From assembly GCA_963930645.1 (NCBI GenBank), contig OZ005653.1, positions 115,598,259 through 115,662,258 of the forward strand: a stretch of DNA of 64,000 bases, given 5' to 3'. The notes beneath the pieces are model-generated. The model made no database searches, was not told where the DNA came from, and saw only the letters and a program-made list of their open reading frames with translations. The stretch's first letter is position 1. The number at the start of each line of letters is the position of its first letter. Positions 46,277 through 58,087 of this stretch are shown here, piece by piece. Origin of the DNA: Salticus scenicus (lineage: Eukaryota > Arthropoda > Arachnida > Araneae > Salticidae). A program made the position numbers and the translations under genes.

Positions 46277-46697
46277 CAGGGCCCGATTAAGCTTTGAAGC
46301 TAGGGGAAGCTCAGTACCATTTCGAGGCCCTCTTTCATTTCAGAAAATCTTGTTTTCCTGTTACATATTGTAATATAAAAATGCTATAGACCAAAAATTA
46401 GTGTGTGTTTATAGGTTTTTTTTCATTCATATATCTGGGTGGTTTCTACACACATCATTAAAATCGTATAATTTTTTAATTAAGAACATTCAGATTTTTG
46501 AGGTTAAATAATAGATTTTTCTCGAAATAGAGAGTATTTTATCTTGCTTTAGGCGAATTTCCTCAGAAAAATTCAGTGTCAGTATGAAAATATAAAACAG
46601 AAAATTCAAGACCCTGTTTTTAGTCATTTTGGGGGCCCTTCTTAAATTTTAGAGGGGAAGCTTGTGCTTCCCGAGCCTTTTGGGTAATCAGGCCCTA
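46277..46697. mobile_element. hAT-type MITE (421 bp)
   Basis: The 8-bp direct repeat GGTAGACA flanks it (46269-46276 and 46698-46705). The ends CAGGGCCCGATTAAG and GGTAATCAGGCCCTA are imperfect inverted repeats (the first base differs), with further matching GGGGAAGC/GCTTCCC inside. An 8-bp duplication with CAGGGCC-type ends is diagnostic of hAT elements. There is no transposase, so it is a deletion derivative. Confidence 0.85.
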
Positions 46698-46705
46698 GGT
46701 AGACA

Positions 46706-47519
46706 TGTGCTCAAATTTTAGCAAATTTTACAGTATATTGTTTTTTTCCCTAATTATAAATTACCCATATGACATTTTTTTTCAAACACTAGTAATATAA
46801 GAAACCTGTTTGTATTCACATATTTCTGTGAAAATATACGAATGAAAAAACAAATGGATGCACAACAATCCAGTAAAGTTGTAGGCATTTGAAATTACAC
46901 TATAATAAAAAAGAAAATAAATGGTCTGTCATAAATATGAACAGGTAAACGTAGTTTTGCTAGTAACTTTAAAGATTTTTTTTTATTATTTATTAATTCA
47001 TCTATATTCTATCTTATATAAAAATAGAAGCAGGTATAATGACTGAAATAGCTATATACTAAAAAAAAAAGTCCAATAATATATTTTTCTTAAAAATGGA
47101 TAATGTAATTGAAATACAGTTTATCGAATATTCGAATATAGTGCTTTTTATGTGAAATCAATGCATACTTTTCTCATGGCTTTTTCTTAAAATTAATAAA
47201 ACTTGTACGTCTCGTTCTTAATGGTCACAGCATTCTATTAGTCTGATATATCAGTACTAAGATATATTCTTAATGGGAGTTTTATTCTCCAGTCGATAAT
47301 TGCTGATGAATACTTTATCCTTTTTTATTGCTTCCTGTCTGGATGTTTCATAATAAAAATAGATACATATTAGTGTTATTTTATTTTATTTTTTTCTTTT
47401 TCTTTTCGGGAAATTTTTTTGTAATAAAAAATTATTATTTTTCCTGTTAATTGCTTTTAACTTACTTGAGAAAAATATGCAAATTTATGCATTTAGGGTA
47501 CTTAGTTAATAATAGACAT
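46706..47519. other. Non-coding A+T-rich spacer
   Basis: I see nothing recognisable here. Confidence 0.5.
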
Positions 47520-48335
47520 AGCTATTTTTTAAAGATAGGAGTGGCGTTGACTTGATTAAGTAAAGTTCGCCAATGAAATTCAGTATTGGAGGAGGTTGCA
47601 AATGTTGGTGGTGAGTTAGAATATTGGTGTGAGAAGGTCACCAGTTGAATTTTGTTTTGAAAGTAGTCTAAAGTGATAAAGTCGAGTTGAGATAAAATGT
47701 TCGGTTGAGAATGTAAAGGTCTCTAGCTGGATACAGATATTTTGGCGATGTTGTGCGGTAGATATCTGGTTGGAAGCTTAGAGTAGAGATGCATTTGGGT
47801 GGGCATGGAGTGTCTCTAGATATTGGTTAGGTAGTTTGACAATTTAAGAACAGGATCTACGTAGATTGTGAAAGGTAGGTAGAAACTGAATGTGAGTAGT
47901 TTAGGAGAAGTATTTTGTTATAAAAGGAAGTGAATCTTTTTTTTTTTTTTTTTAATAGGAGGACCTTAAATAGAGTGCTTTACGAAGCACTTGTTTTTTT
48001 TTTTTTGATTGAGTGTTCTTTTGATAGAAATAAGCGATCTACAAAAGTACTTCGGCCGGCGATACAATTATTATTTATGAAGGGTTAACGTTCCCGAGTG
48101 AAAGATGGTGATATCGCAATCTGCTACAGCGGTGAGGCAAATTTTTGATATAATCTAAATTGCATTATTGTTCTGATCTATTGTTCTCATCTATCTAAAT
48201 TGCATTTAAGTTCTATTACGTGTTCGTCCACGTCCCGAGCCCTTCCTTTTCACTGTAAGTTTAAATAAAAGTTAATGTGTTAGAGTATCTAATTCTCTCT
48301 ATTATTATTTACACTATTGACAGTCATGAATAAAA
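47520..48335. other. G/T-skewed block and LTR-like tail, unassigned
   Basis: 47520-47935 is strikingly G+T-rich on the plus strand (few C) compared with both sides. It is followed by T runs and, at 48040-48330, a more complex stretch with CGGCCGGCG and TTTAAATAAAAGTTAATGTG, which resembles an LTR polyadenylation region. It might be a solo LTR or a non-coding transcript unit; no boundary could be proven. Confidence 0.3.
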
Positions 48336-48399
48336 GAGAAGTTCAAGTTGACGCACCAAAACAAACATTATAATTTAACAAAAAAAATTTCCTGTTTAT

Positions 48400-48407
48400 G
48401 TGCTTAA

Positions 48408-48445
<38 letters not shown>
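48400..48445. repeat. (TA)n(TG)n microsatellite
   Basis: A simple repeat; the minus-strand frame across it is an artefact. Confidence 0.9.
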
Positions 48446-48744
48446 AAGTAATAATTAATTGAACGTACTCTCTTATCTAAAAGAAAAGAAAGTATAAAAT
48501 GGCGATTTTCAAAGTACACAAATAAAAGTAATAGTTTATGTTTGCAACTTTGTTCTTCATATAGTATACTAAGTGAATGTATAAAATGCAAAATACGCAT
48601 TAATTACCTAGCGTTTACATATTTTAAGCTGTCATTTAGATGATCTAGCTGTGAACTTTTAAAAATATTTGAAAAATTATAAATATTTCTAAAAGATCCA
48701 AACTAAAATAAAGGAAGTTATCCCCCGCAAGGAATAATGCAATC

Positions 48745-48870
48745 GTTTATATTAATTATCATTCGCTTATATCGTTATTAATTATTAATTATTATTCGTT
48801 TATATCGTTATTAATTATTATTCGTTTATATCGTTATTAATTATTATTCGTTTATATCGTTTATAATTAA
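48745..48870. repeat. Minisatellite, ~27-bp unit, about 4.5 copies
   Basis: ATTATTCGTTTATATCGTTA followed by TTAATT is repeated head to tail with minor length changes. Confidence 0.85.
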
Positions 48871-49149
48871 GTGGTATAAAAACAGATCTCTTTAAGTTTT
48901 ACAAATTTTCAGAGAAAGTGTTTATAAAAAAATATTTTTATGCAAATTTTGCAAAGAATTACAATAATAAAATAACAATAATTTCACAAATATCGCTTTA
49001 AAGAACTTCTCGTATGCTACAATGAAGCACGTTTAGCATCGGTTTAGGAAAAAAATGATTTATATTAAAAAAAGTCTGATGTGAACACAACATGACTTCT
49101 TTATGTACCCATTGAAATATACGAGTCGTAAAAAAAAAAAAAAAGGCAG

Positions 49150-49600
49150 CACTTGTGAATAAAAGTCATAAATTTTCTGTCCATGGAGTTTCCTCCTAAC
49201 TTTAATTATTGACACTGGGGAATCCAGATGCTGACCAATAGATGCATCAATAGGTCAGGTCTCTGTAATCACTTTGGCTGCAGTTGTTGTCTTTTTAGGC
49301 ATTGCAATCCGCTTCGCTACCTGTCTGTCTCTTTCACTCAGCCTCTCCATCCGTCCAATATTTTGCTTTGCCAAGATTTTTTTTTTTGCCGAGCTGTTTA
49401 TATGTAGTCATGACATCATACACCATACCTATAGAGATGACTAGAACGTGGGATGTTTTGGCTACAGCTACTGCAACTAGTCGGCCTCCAACAATTAGTA
49501 TTCTCTGAAAATATGTCAGGGAAGATATATTAAGCTTTTTAGAAAAATCCAAGACATATGCAGCTTCACTAAATCTGCCACATAAATATCATAATATATT
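49150..49600 (-). pseudogene. Broken coding fragment of unidentified protein
   Basis: On the minus strand a frame from about 49580 reads FSEAAYVLDFSKKL, then SSLTYFQRILIVGGRLVAVA, then IGMVYDVMTTYKQLG and KAKYWTDGEAE, ending in TGA near 49334. Reading on in another frame gives RQVAKRIAMPKKTTTAAKVI, a TGA, then IDASIGQHLDSPVSIIKV. The two frames are coherent, with ordinary amino-acid composition and balanced codon use unlike the A+T-rich surroundings. This suggests a real gene with one frameshift and one stop. The middle is hydrophobic enough for a membrane segment. I do not recognise the family. No intron is apparent, so a processed pseudogene or transposon piece is possible. Confidence 0.45.
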
Positions 49601-50718
49601 ATTTTTATATTAAAAAATAACCGGTGACTAGGATTGTTTTTAATGCTTACGTCGTGCATTCCTAAATGTCATTTTTATTCACAATTTTTTTTTTCATTAT
49701 TTGGACAACTACCTGTACACATTGAAAAATTCGGCAAATTTATATTCGTAAATATATATATTTAAATTTAAAGGTTTATAATAGAATACAGATTTCTATC
49801 TAAAATATGCAAGAACCATATAAACCGTAAAAAATGCAAGAACACACGCAAAAAAATCTGGTCATTGTCACTATATAAATATTTTGTCAGCAAAGACATT
49901 TAGTTTTAAATGCCATGTTTAAAGTTAATCATAATTTAACTAATGTTTTTAAAGCAATAGCATTTTTCTGCAAACAAAACTTTTGTAGTAACAACTATAT
50001 TAAAAAAAAAAATAATAATAATAATAATGATATGGATAAATAGAGGAAATTAAGAAGTATTAAAGAAAAACATGCTAAAAAAGTATAAATTGCAAAAGTT
50101 ATAAATATGGGAGTAGTATATTTATCAGACGTTGTATTTCTTATTAAATAAGATCCGTAGAAATATAAATAGGTAGTTTAATGTTCTATACATATAAACA
50201 ATATTAACGTCGGGACTTTTCCTTTTTTTTTCTGATATTCTTTCTGTTATCTCTCTAAAATTTCTAGAATAAAAATCGCAATCATTAGAAAAGCGACCAC
50301 TAGTATGACACAAATGAAAGTAATAAAATACTTTTGTACACCAAAGTAAGACATATCTGATATTTTGTGAAAGTGTGACACTTAGTCGTTTAATCATCCC
50401 CTTCTCAAAGAATCAATATTGTGAGGGAATATCTCGGCACTATTCTTAAGGGAGAAATTCAGCCTGTTACCAATTCTTGACAGTTTTAGTACGATGTAAA
50501 GTTCCTTCAATCAAACATAGCAAAGTTTCTCGTAAAAATTATGGTCTGAATATGAAAAACTATCTTCTACATATTTCATGTAGATGACGTAGTATTAATA
50601 TACTCAATTTCTTTTTTTATATATCAAAATTTAAATGTTAGAAATCACATTGGGTTTTTAAATGTATATAAATTTAATCTGTATTATTAGTTATATTACA
50701 AAAATAATCTCATTAAGA

Positions 50719-50759
<41 letters not shown>

Positions 50760-53639
50760 AAATGAAAATGATTTTCGTTTCTTATCGAATAACTAATACT
50801 CCTTATCTGTGGAAACATGTTAATTACGTGACCAAATGTTTATACTATCTAAACTTTACAAGAAACAACTTTCTAATTCCTCTGATAGTCATTAGCTCAA
50901 ATAACAAAATCTTTTATATATATATTAGTCATTTGGAAAAAGCAATCCAGTTAAAGATAAAAATATGCCCTCTTTTATATACATATATTTTTTAAGTTGA
51001 GTACAAAGGTAAACATATTGATTCTCCAGACAGTTTAGAACTAAATGGATTAGAAAAAGTTTTATTTTAAAAATAAAGGAAAAGGAAGAAAAATAATGCA
51101 TAATACATAAAATATCAATTAAATTGCGGTTATAAGTATATATATGTATTAATTTTTACCCTATGATGTGTATAAACAGACATTTTTGGTTAGATTATTC
51201 AACATTTTCATTAAAAAAAGGCAAGTAATATGTGTCCTCTGTATCCAATCAGATAAACAGATAAACAAATATTCTAAACACTTCAGTCTCGTTTATGATA
51301 TTAGTGATACATTATAATATAATATTTTATGTTGCCAAATATTTATAATGATTACTTAGCTACCATATATATCCCTACGATTATAAACCAAAATATTAAT
51401 TGGCGAGTCACTCACATGACTTTCGCTTACTCTGCTTTTCATTATTAAAAAGAAAAACTGCAGATTAAGGGGTAAATAACTGTATATGAATCTATTTTAA
51501 AATCAAGTTGAAATGGGTTAAGAAACAATTTTATTTGACATATATTTACTTAAGCTTACCGTTTAATTATATTTCTTACTTCTTATACATCCATAAAGCA
51601 AATATTTATTAAAAATAAGCGTTTAATGAAAATTATTTAGACAACTTTTACCCGAAACACGTCTTAAATTTATTAATATTGATAAAAAATTAAACTACAG
51701 TAACTTTATATAGTTTTTGTATGAATAAAGCTGTTCGTTGTGAACTTTTCCCTCTATTTTTCTTTACATGTATATTTTATAAAACTTTTGTGAGAAAGAG
51801 GGTGAATTCTGCTGCTCAAAATGATGATGTGATAGACATAATTTTGAATATTTTTGGATATTGAAGCCAAAAGTTAGTTCAAAAAATTCACAAATCTAAG
51901 ACAACGAAATTGCTCTTCCACAGTGTTACCAACATCAAGATAACTTACTTGTTAGACACACTGATAATCAAGCAATTATTAATTTATTTTGTATGGATGT
52001 TTCTTAAAATAAAAATTAACTTAATTAATATCATACATACTTCATCGCCAGTTTTATCCATAGCCGGTAAGATACGGAATGGTATTGTGATAAAATAGAG
52101 TAAAAATCGCTATGTACAAACGGCATTTGATTTATATGGTTCTATTGTTTTTTATGTGTCACTAACAATATTACAACTTAAATATGTAAGACCAAAAATA
52201 TTGCATCATAGAACTGTTTTTAATGTTTTTTGTAATACTGCTACATTTTTCATATATATCAAATATGTCATTCTTTTTAAACTTAATTATTTGTATTTAA
52301 GATTTAAAAAATTAATTTCCCTCACTTTAAACCAAATTGAGATGATAAAATTGTATTACATATATATGATGGTAATCTTACATTTGTAAATAAGGGGGAA
52401 TCTTGATGCATGATGTATACATTTATGAAGGAACAAAAATAAACTAACAATTGGAAGAGAAAAAAAAATATAGAAAAAGTTTTTCATTACATGGAGAGTA
52501 TGTAAATTATATTCCAGAATCAGCATGAATAACTTAATTATGCAATGTTTATTATGTACGAGAAATAACTAGAATTCATTTGTAATAAATATACGAACGC
52601 TATGAAATACGAATGCTTGTTTAAAACCATTTAATTTACAGATAATCTAGCACGAATACTCTTAGATAATTTAAGAAACTGAAAATTTTAAAGAAGTGCA
52701 AAAATGTTATATATTTATATATATTTTTTCTTCTTCTTTTTTTCTTTTTTTCTTTCTTTTATTTATTTATTTATTTATTTAGTAACTTTGTTTTATCTAA
52801 TCATACCAATAGAAGTAGCGAAATTTTAAAACCTAAATTTTAATCAAAAATTTTCATTCAAATATATTTAATTTTTAATCTCCTTAGGTTTATGCTTGTA
52901 TATGCTTAAGGATTTCTATAATGATATTTTTATAAAATTTAGTAAAGCGTCATGTTATATTTAAATTAAGTTTAATATATGTATGTTCTATATATAATTA
53001 AATGCTTAAAAGAAGCTTTTAAGTAATTCCAAACATTTCCAATAAATTTACGGTGAAGTATTTCTTATACAATTTAACTATTCCATTATAAAAAGATCCT
53101 CTAAAGAAAGATCCTAAAAGATGAAAGCATAAGAGTTGAAAGAAAGTACTTTTTAAAACAATAGATTTATATTTAATGAGACAAGTATAGCTTTACTCTA
53201 AAACGTGTATTTCTAAACGCTAAAACGTAGTCGCTAAAACGCTTTACCATCAGTTTCTGGATCGATGGATCTACTTGTCAGCATTTGCATCATTAAAAGA
53301 ACATTATGTCGTTGTGCATGTTATTTTATACGTATTTAGTTTAACATATATTCCTAGAATATATCTTTTCATTATTTAACTATCCTGTGTCAGGAAAGAA
53401 TATATTTACTTCTTTAAAATATATTAAAATAAAGTTTAACTGTACTTCGTTGATTATAGTAATGGATACTATTACGAGGACATAAATTACACTAACTAAA
53501 CGTCGTACATTTTGACCATCACAAAATAACCTTCTATATTTTCCTACACAAGTTCATGCAGTACAAATTATTAATATTTTTTTTCTCCATTAGGAATGCA
53601 GATTATTTTCGTCTCAGATAGGTATTACAAGAAATAGCC
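49601..53639. other. Non-coding A+T-rich spacer
   Basis: (TA)n lies at 50723-50756. The 51395-51500 stretch echoes 3585-3655. Short open frames on both strands are Lys/Asn/Ile/Tyr-rich by composition only. I see no gene. Confidence 0.5.
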
Positions 53640-54335
53640 TTCGAAAGTGAATTTTTACTGTGCACATGATATCCTTTCCGTTATTGTGGATATTCTCAGC
53701 ATAACAGCGCCACCTATCGGCCGATATTAACCGAAATTGGTGAGCATTATATCTCATAATCACCTTTTAACATATTAAGATTTGTTCAATCATACGAAAT
53801 ATATCCTTAGATACAGCATTCCCTTAAGTTGAGGAAATCGCTCTACAGCAGCGCTACCTGACAAGAGATTAGCACCAAAAATTGATAGGCACTAATTTAT
53901 GTTAAATATCTGTATAAATTTATATAAAATTCTGTGCATTAGTTATTGAGGTATAACCTTTTTTAAATAGCGGAAATCGCTCTATAGGAGCGTCACCTGT
54001 TGAGCTATCAGCAACAAATGTTGATATGCAGATGCACTAACTACTGTCAAGGTGTATCTACATATAAGCTTATATGCAATTTTGTGCAGTAGTTTCTGAG
54101 ATTAGTCTTTCCCTGAAATTACTAAATTTATATGTAACTCGGAGAAGTAGTTCTTGAAATACAGTTGAAAATTTTTTTTCACCCGCACACACACACACAC
54201 AGAGGCACACACATTTTCTAAAAATGTTGAAACCGTGTACTGGACTTCTGAAAACGTGTAAATCCATCGAATACCAGAAGTCGAAAAATTTTACAAATCC
54301 AATACTTTCTTCTACAGCATATAGAAAAAAATCTT
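53640..54335. repeat. 'GCGCCACC' tandem module plus hairpin tail
   Basis: Three ~140-bp units carry CAGCGCCACCTATCGGCC (53706), CAGCGCTACCTGACAAG (53850) and GAGCGTCACCTGTTGAGC (53990), each followed by a 'caccaaa.attgat' block. They end in (CA)n, TGAAAACGTGTAAATCCATCG and AATACTTTCTTCTACAGC. The order is the same as at 11066-11335. Confidence 0.7.
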
Positions 54336-54504
54336 AAGCGACTTCACTCGACTTTCCGAACATTAAATTTTAAACAGTTGTATAAATGTCTTAAATAACA
54401 TAAATCGTTAAATAAATAAAATAGAAAATTATGATAGGGTGTTTTAGTATTTTTTTCGTATAGTATGTTGTATAATTTAACAGTTTTTTTTTTTTTCAAA
54501 TAAT

Positions 54505-54890
54505 TTAAGTTCCCCAACCCCCATTTCGGTTTCTTTTATCATCAATATTTCCTGCATTTTTAAATCGTTCTTAGTTTTTTTAGCACTATTTTTCATGGAT
54601 TTTTAATTCCAAATCCGCTTTTCCCACATTCAAAATAGTTTAGAGGAAAATAGTCGTTAACGCTTTAACAATTGTTTGTGGTGTTTATTGATTATTATGT
54701 GTGGTTTTTGCAACACGGGGAGATATAGAATAATAATTTACATTTATATATACATACAAAAAATCAGGATTTAGGTCTTCTTTAAGAGACAAAACGTTGA
54801 CACTAATCTAAAGAAATGGAGCAATGGCATTTAAAATTTTTTCGTTTAGTGATTATTAATACAATACTTGAAGATAGAGAATATCGAATA
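54505..54890. repeat. Dispersed repeat B, continuous copy
   Basis: Its left part (CCACATTC.AAATAGTTT, TTTAACAATTGTTT, GTTTATTGATTATTATG, GTTTTTGCAACAC) matches 59680-59935. Its right part (TTCTTTAAGAGACAAAACG, AATACTTGAAGATA) matches 62000-62110. Confidence 0.7.
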
Positions 54891-55680
54891 TCGGCCTTAA
54901 ATGCATATTAAAAATAAATGTAAAGACAGATAAATTTTATAAAACAGGATTTAATGAAATAAACTATCAAATTTAAGAGATTAAATTTCGAGACTATGTT
55001 CACGATTAGTCGTATACAACAGTGCACATGTATTCTTCATTTATATTTTAAATTCTTATTATTTATTTATTTTTTAACTTTTCAGAATTTCAATCTTCAC
55101 ATAGCTATTTACAGATTCCTTATTTACATGCATTTTGTTTCGTCACAAGAATAAAAATAATAAATAAAAGTCATCCAATTGTTGAGAAATTACTGTTTGT
55201 GTAATCATTCATATTTGATTCTTATCGGTAATCTGTAATGTATTTCAAAAACATAATATCATGAAGAATTAACCATCCAGTAATACGGCACTCACTGAAG
55301 CAAATAGTTTTTTAGCGTGCACACAGATTAAAGTTAAAGTCAGTTTATTACCAAGTGAATGCTTAAAAGTATTGAAAAAGTGATTAAAACTAAAAAAAAT
55401 ATTACAAACATTAACTTGACTTAACATGTAAATGCGCACTTTTTATAGACATACCTAGTTCATAAGTAGTTATTTAAAAAAATATAAATGCTAAAGAATC
55501 TTAAAAAATGCTAAAGTAATTTTCTTGCTATATTTACACATGGCTGACAAATTAATGTGAACACTTTCGCCTTTTTATGTTTTGTTAAATATCTTGAAAA
55601 ATTCTTTAGAAATCATCTTAAAACTTTGGTAGTGTAAAGATCATGTTATACCTCATATTTTTCAGTAAAAGTTGTGTCAT
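54891..55680. other. Non-coding A+T-rich spacer
   Basis: I see nothing recognisable here. Confidence 0.5.
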
Positions 55681-55684
55681 GGAA

Positions 55685-56187
55685 AGGAAAAAAGGACCAG
55701 TAAAAAATTAAAGAAAAATCAAAATATTTTGTATCACCCTGTAAAACGTAATGCTTTAAATGCGTTATGGCTGTAGCATGTTATTACGAGGATTTTTCCG
55801 ATTATCTGTGTAAAATTTTTTGAGACAATCACATATATTCATGGATAGATAATAGTTTCTTAAAAAAACTGCAAAAACAATTTCCACTTTTTAATTTATA
55901 ACACGTATAGGATATTAGACCCAGTGCAAAGCTATTTTCAGAAAATATGGAATACAATATTAGACACAACATACAGTAATCAGAATGAAAAAAATGTTAA
56001 ATATCTTATTCAATATGAGCACTTTTACTAAATAATTTTTAACTACGCATGTGCAAAATTTATAAAAAATTCATTTGCATAATTTAATAGCCAAAGGTAT
56101 TGAGCAATTTCTATGAAAACTCCAAACAAAGATCATGTAAATTCAAAACGTTACGAGAGATAGAATGAACAGAATTTAAGTTCTTCT

Positions 56188-56224
<37 letters not shown>

Positions 56225-56725
56225 GAAAGATGTTAGAGGGTTTTATCAATGTTTATTTACAGTAGAGTTTTGAATTTCCATGATATTTATTTTGGGTTTC
56301 CATATAAGTTACTCGACATAATTTGCTATTAAATTATGCAAATGAATTTTTTTTAAGCTTGCGCATGCGCAGTTAAAAATTATTCAGTAAAAATGCTCGT
56401 ATTTCGTAAGATATTTAACATTTTTTCATTCTGATTATTGTATTCTTTGCCTAACGTAGTATGCCATATTTCTTGAAAATGGCTTTAACTGGATCTAGCA
56501 CTCTACGTGTTATAATTAAAAAAAGTAAAAATTGCTTTTGCAATTCTTTAAAGAAACCGTTATATCTCCATGAATATATGTGGTGGCCTCAGAAATTTTT
56601 ATACAGATAATGAGAAAAATCCTTATAATCGCATGCTACAGCTGAAACGCATTTAAAGCATTACCTTTTACAGGGTGATCCAAAATATTTAGATTTTTGT
56701 TTAATTTTTTACTGGTCCCCTTTCA
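55685..56725. repeat. Fold-back repeat F1, ~440-bp arms around an A tract
   Basis: The left arm 55685-56125 and right arm 56295-56725 are inverted copies. Pairs include GGACCAGTAAAAAATTAAA against TTTAATTTTTTACTGGTCC, ATCACCCTGTAAAA against TTTTACAGGGTGAT, and TTCATTTGCATAATTTAATA against its complement. The spacer contains a run of about 40 A ending near 56223. There are no coding frames. It may be an old transposon with long inverted repeats or an inverted duplication. Confidence 0.8.
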
Positions 56726-56734
56726 GATAAGTTG

Positions 56735-57482
56735 GAAAAATACTTTTAAAACAGTATACTGCAATCAGAATACAAATAGCTTAAATATCTCATGAAATAT
56801 GAGCATTTTTATGAAAAGCGTTTTCACTGCGCATTTGCGAAAGATGTATATATATATATATTGCCTAGGTTTAAAGCTAGATATATTGAGCAACTTTTTT
56901 CAAAAGTGCATTTGAATGGTGTAAAAATTAAGCAAATTATCCGAAAAGAACGAGCTAGATTTTAGGTATTTTCCAAGAGTTGAAAGTTCTTAAGAGGTTT
57001 TTCACATTCCGCTTAATTAATTGGAGATCCAATTATTTCAACCACACTCCAAATGTACTTTTTTGTGAAAAAACCCTTATAAGCTTGTAACTCTAACATA
57101 TTTTTGTTTATTTACTAAGATTTGTGATATGATAAGGGGTTTTTCTCAAAAAAGAGCTCTTGCTAAGTGGTTAAAATAAATGGATCTTTAAATTAATTAC
57201 GCGTCATGTGACAAACCCCTTAAAAAATTTCAGCTATTGGAACTATCTAAAATCTAACTCGTTCTTTTTCGGATTATTTTCTTAATATTTACTCTATTCA
57301 AATGCACTTTTAACAAAAGTTGCCCAATATGGCTAGCTTTCAACCTATGCAATATATATATATATATTTAACCTTTAGCTCATGTGCAGTGAAAACATTT
57401 TTCATGAACATTTTCATATTTCATGAGATATTTGAGATATTTGTATTCCGATTGCAGCATATTGTTTTAAAAGTGTTTTTTC
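56735..57482. repeat. Fold-back repeat F2, ~350-bp arms, related to F1
   Basis: 56735-57090 and 57120-57482 are inverted copies (for example CTTTTAAAACAGTATACTGC against GCAGCATATTGTTTTAAAAG). The left arm also resembles part of F1's left arm in direct orientation (AATCAGAATA, AAATATCT, AATATGAGCA.TTTTA, GCGCAT.TGC, ATTGAGCAA). The two are therefore diverged members of one family lying side by side. Confidence 0.78.
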
Positions 57483-58087
57483 GACTTACATGAAAGTGGG
57501 AATAATTTTCGTTAAAAATTCTATGTATTACAAATAAAAACATGCTGATTTCTTTAGGCGTTTTAAAATGAATGCTTATATCTCCATTATTTAATATGCT
57601 ATCGGCACACAAATAAATAAATAAATAAATAAAAACGTAAGCATTTATGATAACAGATGTTTAAATTAAAAAATTTATAAATTTTAAAATGACAAAAACT
57701 AACTTTGTTTACACTCCCAGATCCTCAATAATCATATTTTGTAAATGTTGACACTCATGCGAACAAATATAACACAAAAGGTTCACTTCTGTACGCCCAG
57801 AATTCACCGAGATATTTGGATTCAATGTTTGGTGTGTTTCCACATTTTTTCACATTTTCCGGTCTTCATTAAGAAGTCGTTTAAAAAATCCTTATAAAAC
57901 CAGAAAAAATGTAAATAAATCCTAAATTTCCTTTTTATTTTATCTTATTTATTTATTTATTCTATTTATTTATTTTTTGTAATAATAAGTACATGGATAA
58001 TATGTAATGATAGTAAATAATACATAGATTTTAATTTGATTATATGAAATAAAATCTGAAATGAAACAAAATTTATGAATTTATATA
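57483..58087. other. Non-coding spacer
   Basis: The first ~120 bp (57483-57600) still resembles F1-flanking sequence (GAAAGTGGGAATAATTTTC, ATATCTCCAT). (AAAT)n lies at 57611-57632 and (TTTA)n at 57940-57972. Confidence 0.5.

Noticed and set aside
48700..48900. CRISPR-like array at the 27-bp minisatellite
   Set aside because: The units are contiguous without unique spacers, and the genome is eukaryotic.
50125..52389. Several 60-90-codon frames on both strands
   Set aside because: They are rich in Lys, Asn, Ile and Tyr as expected from A+T-rich random sequence, with no motif and no repeat or conservation support.
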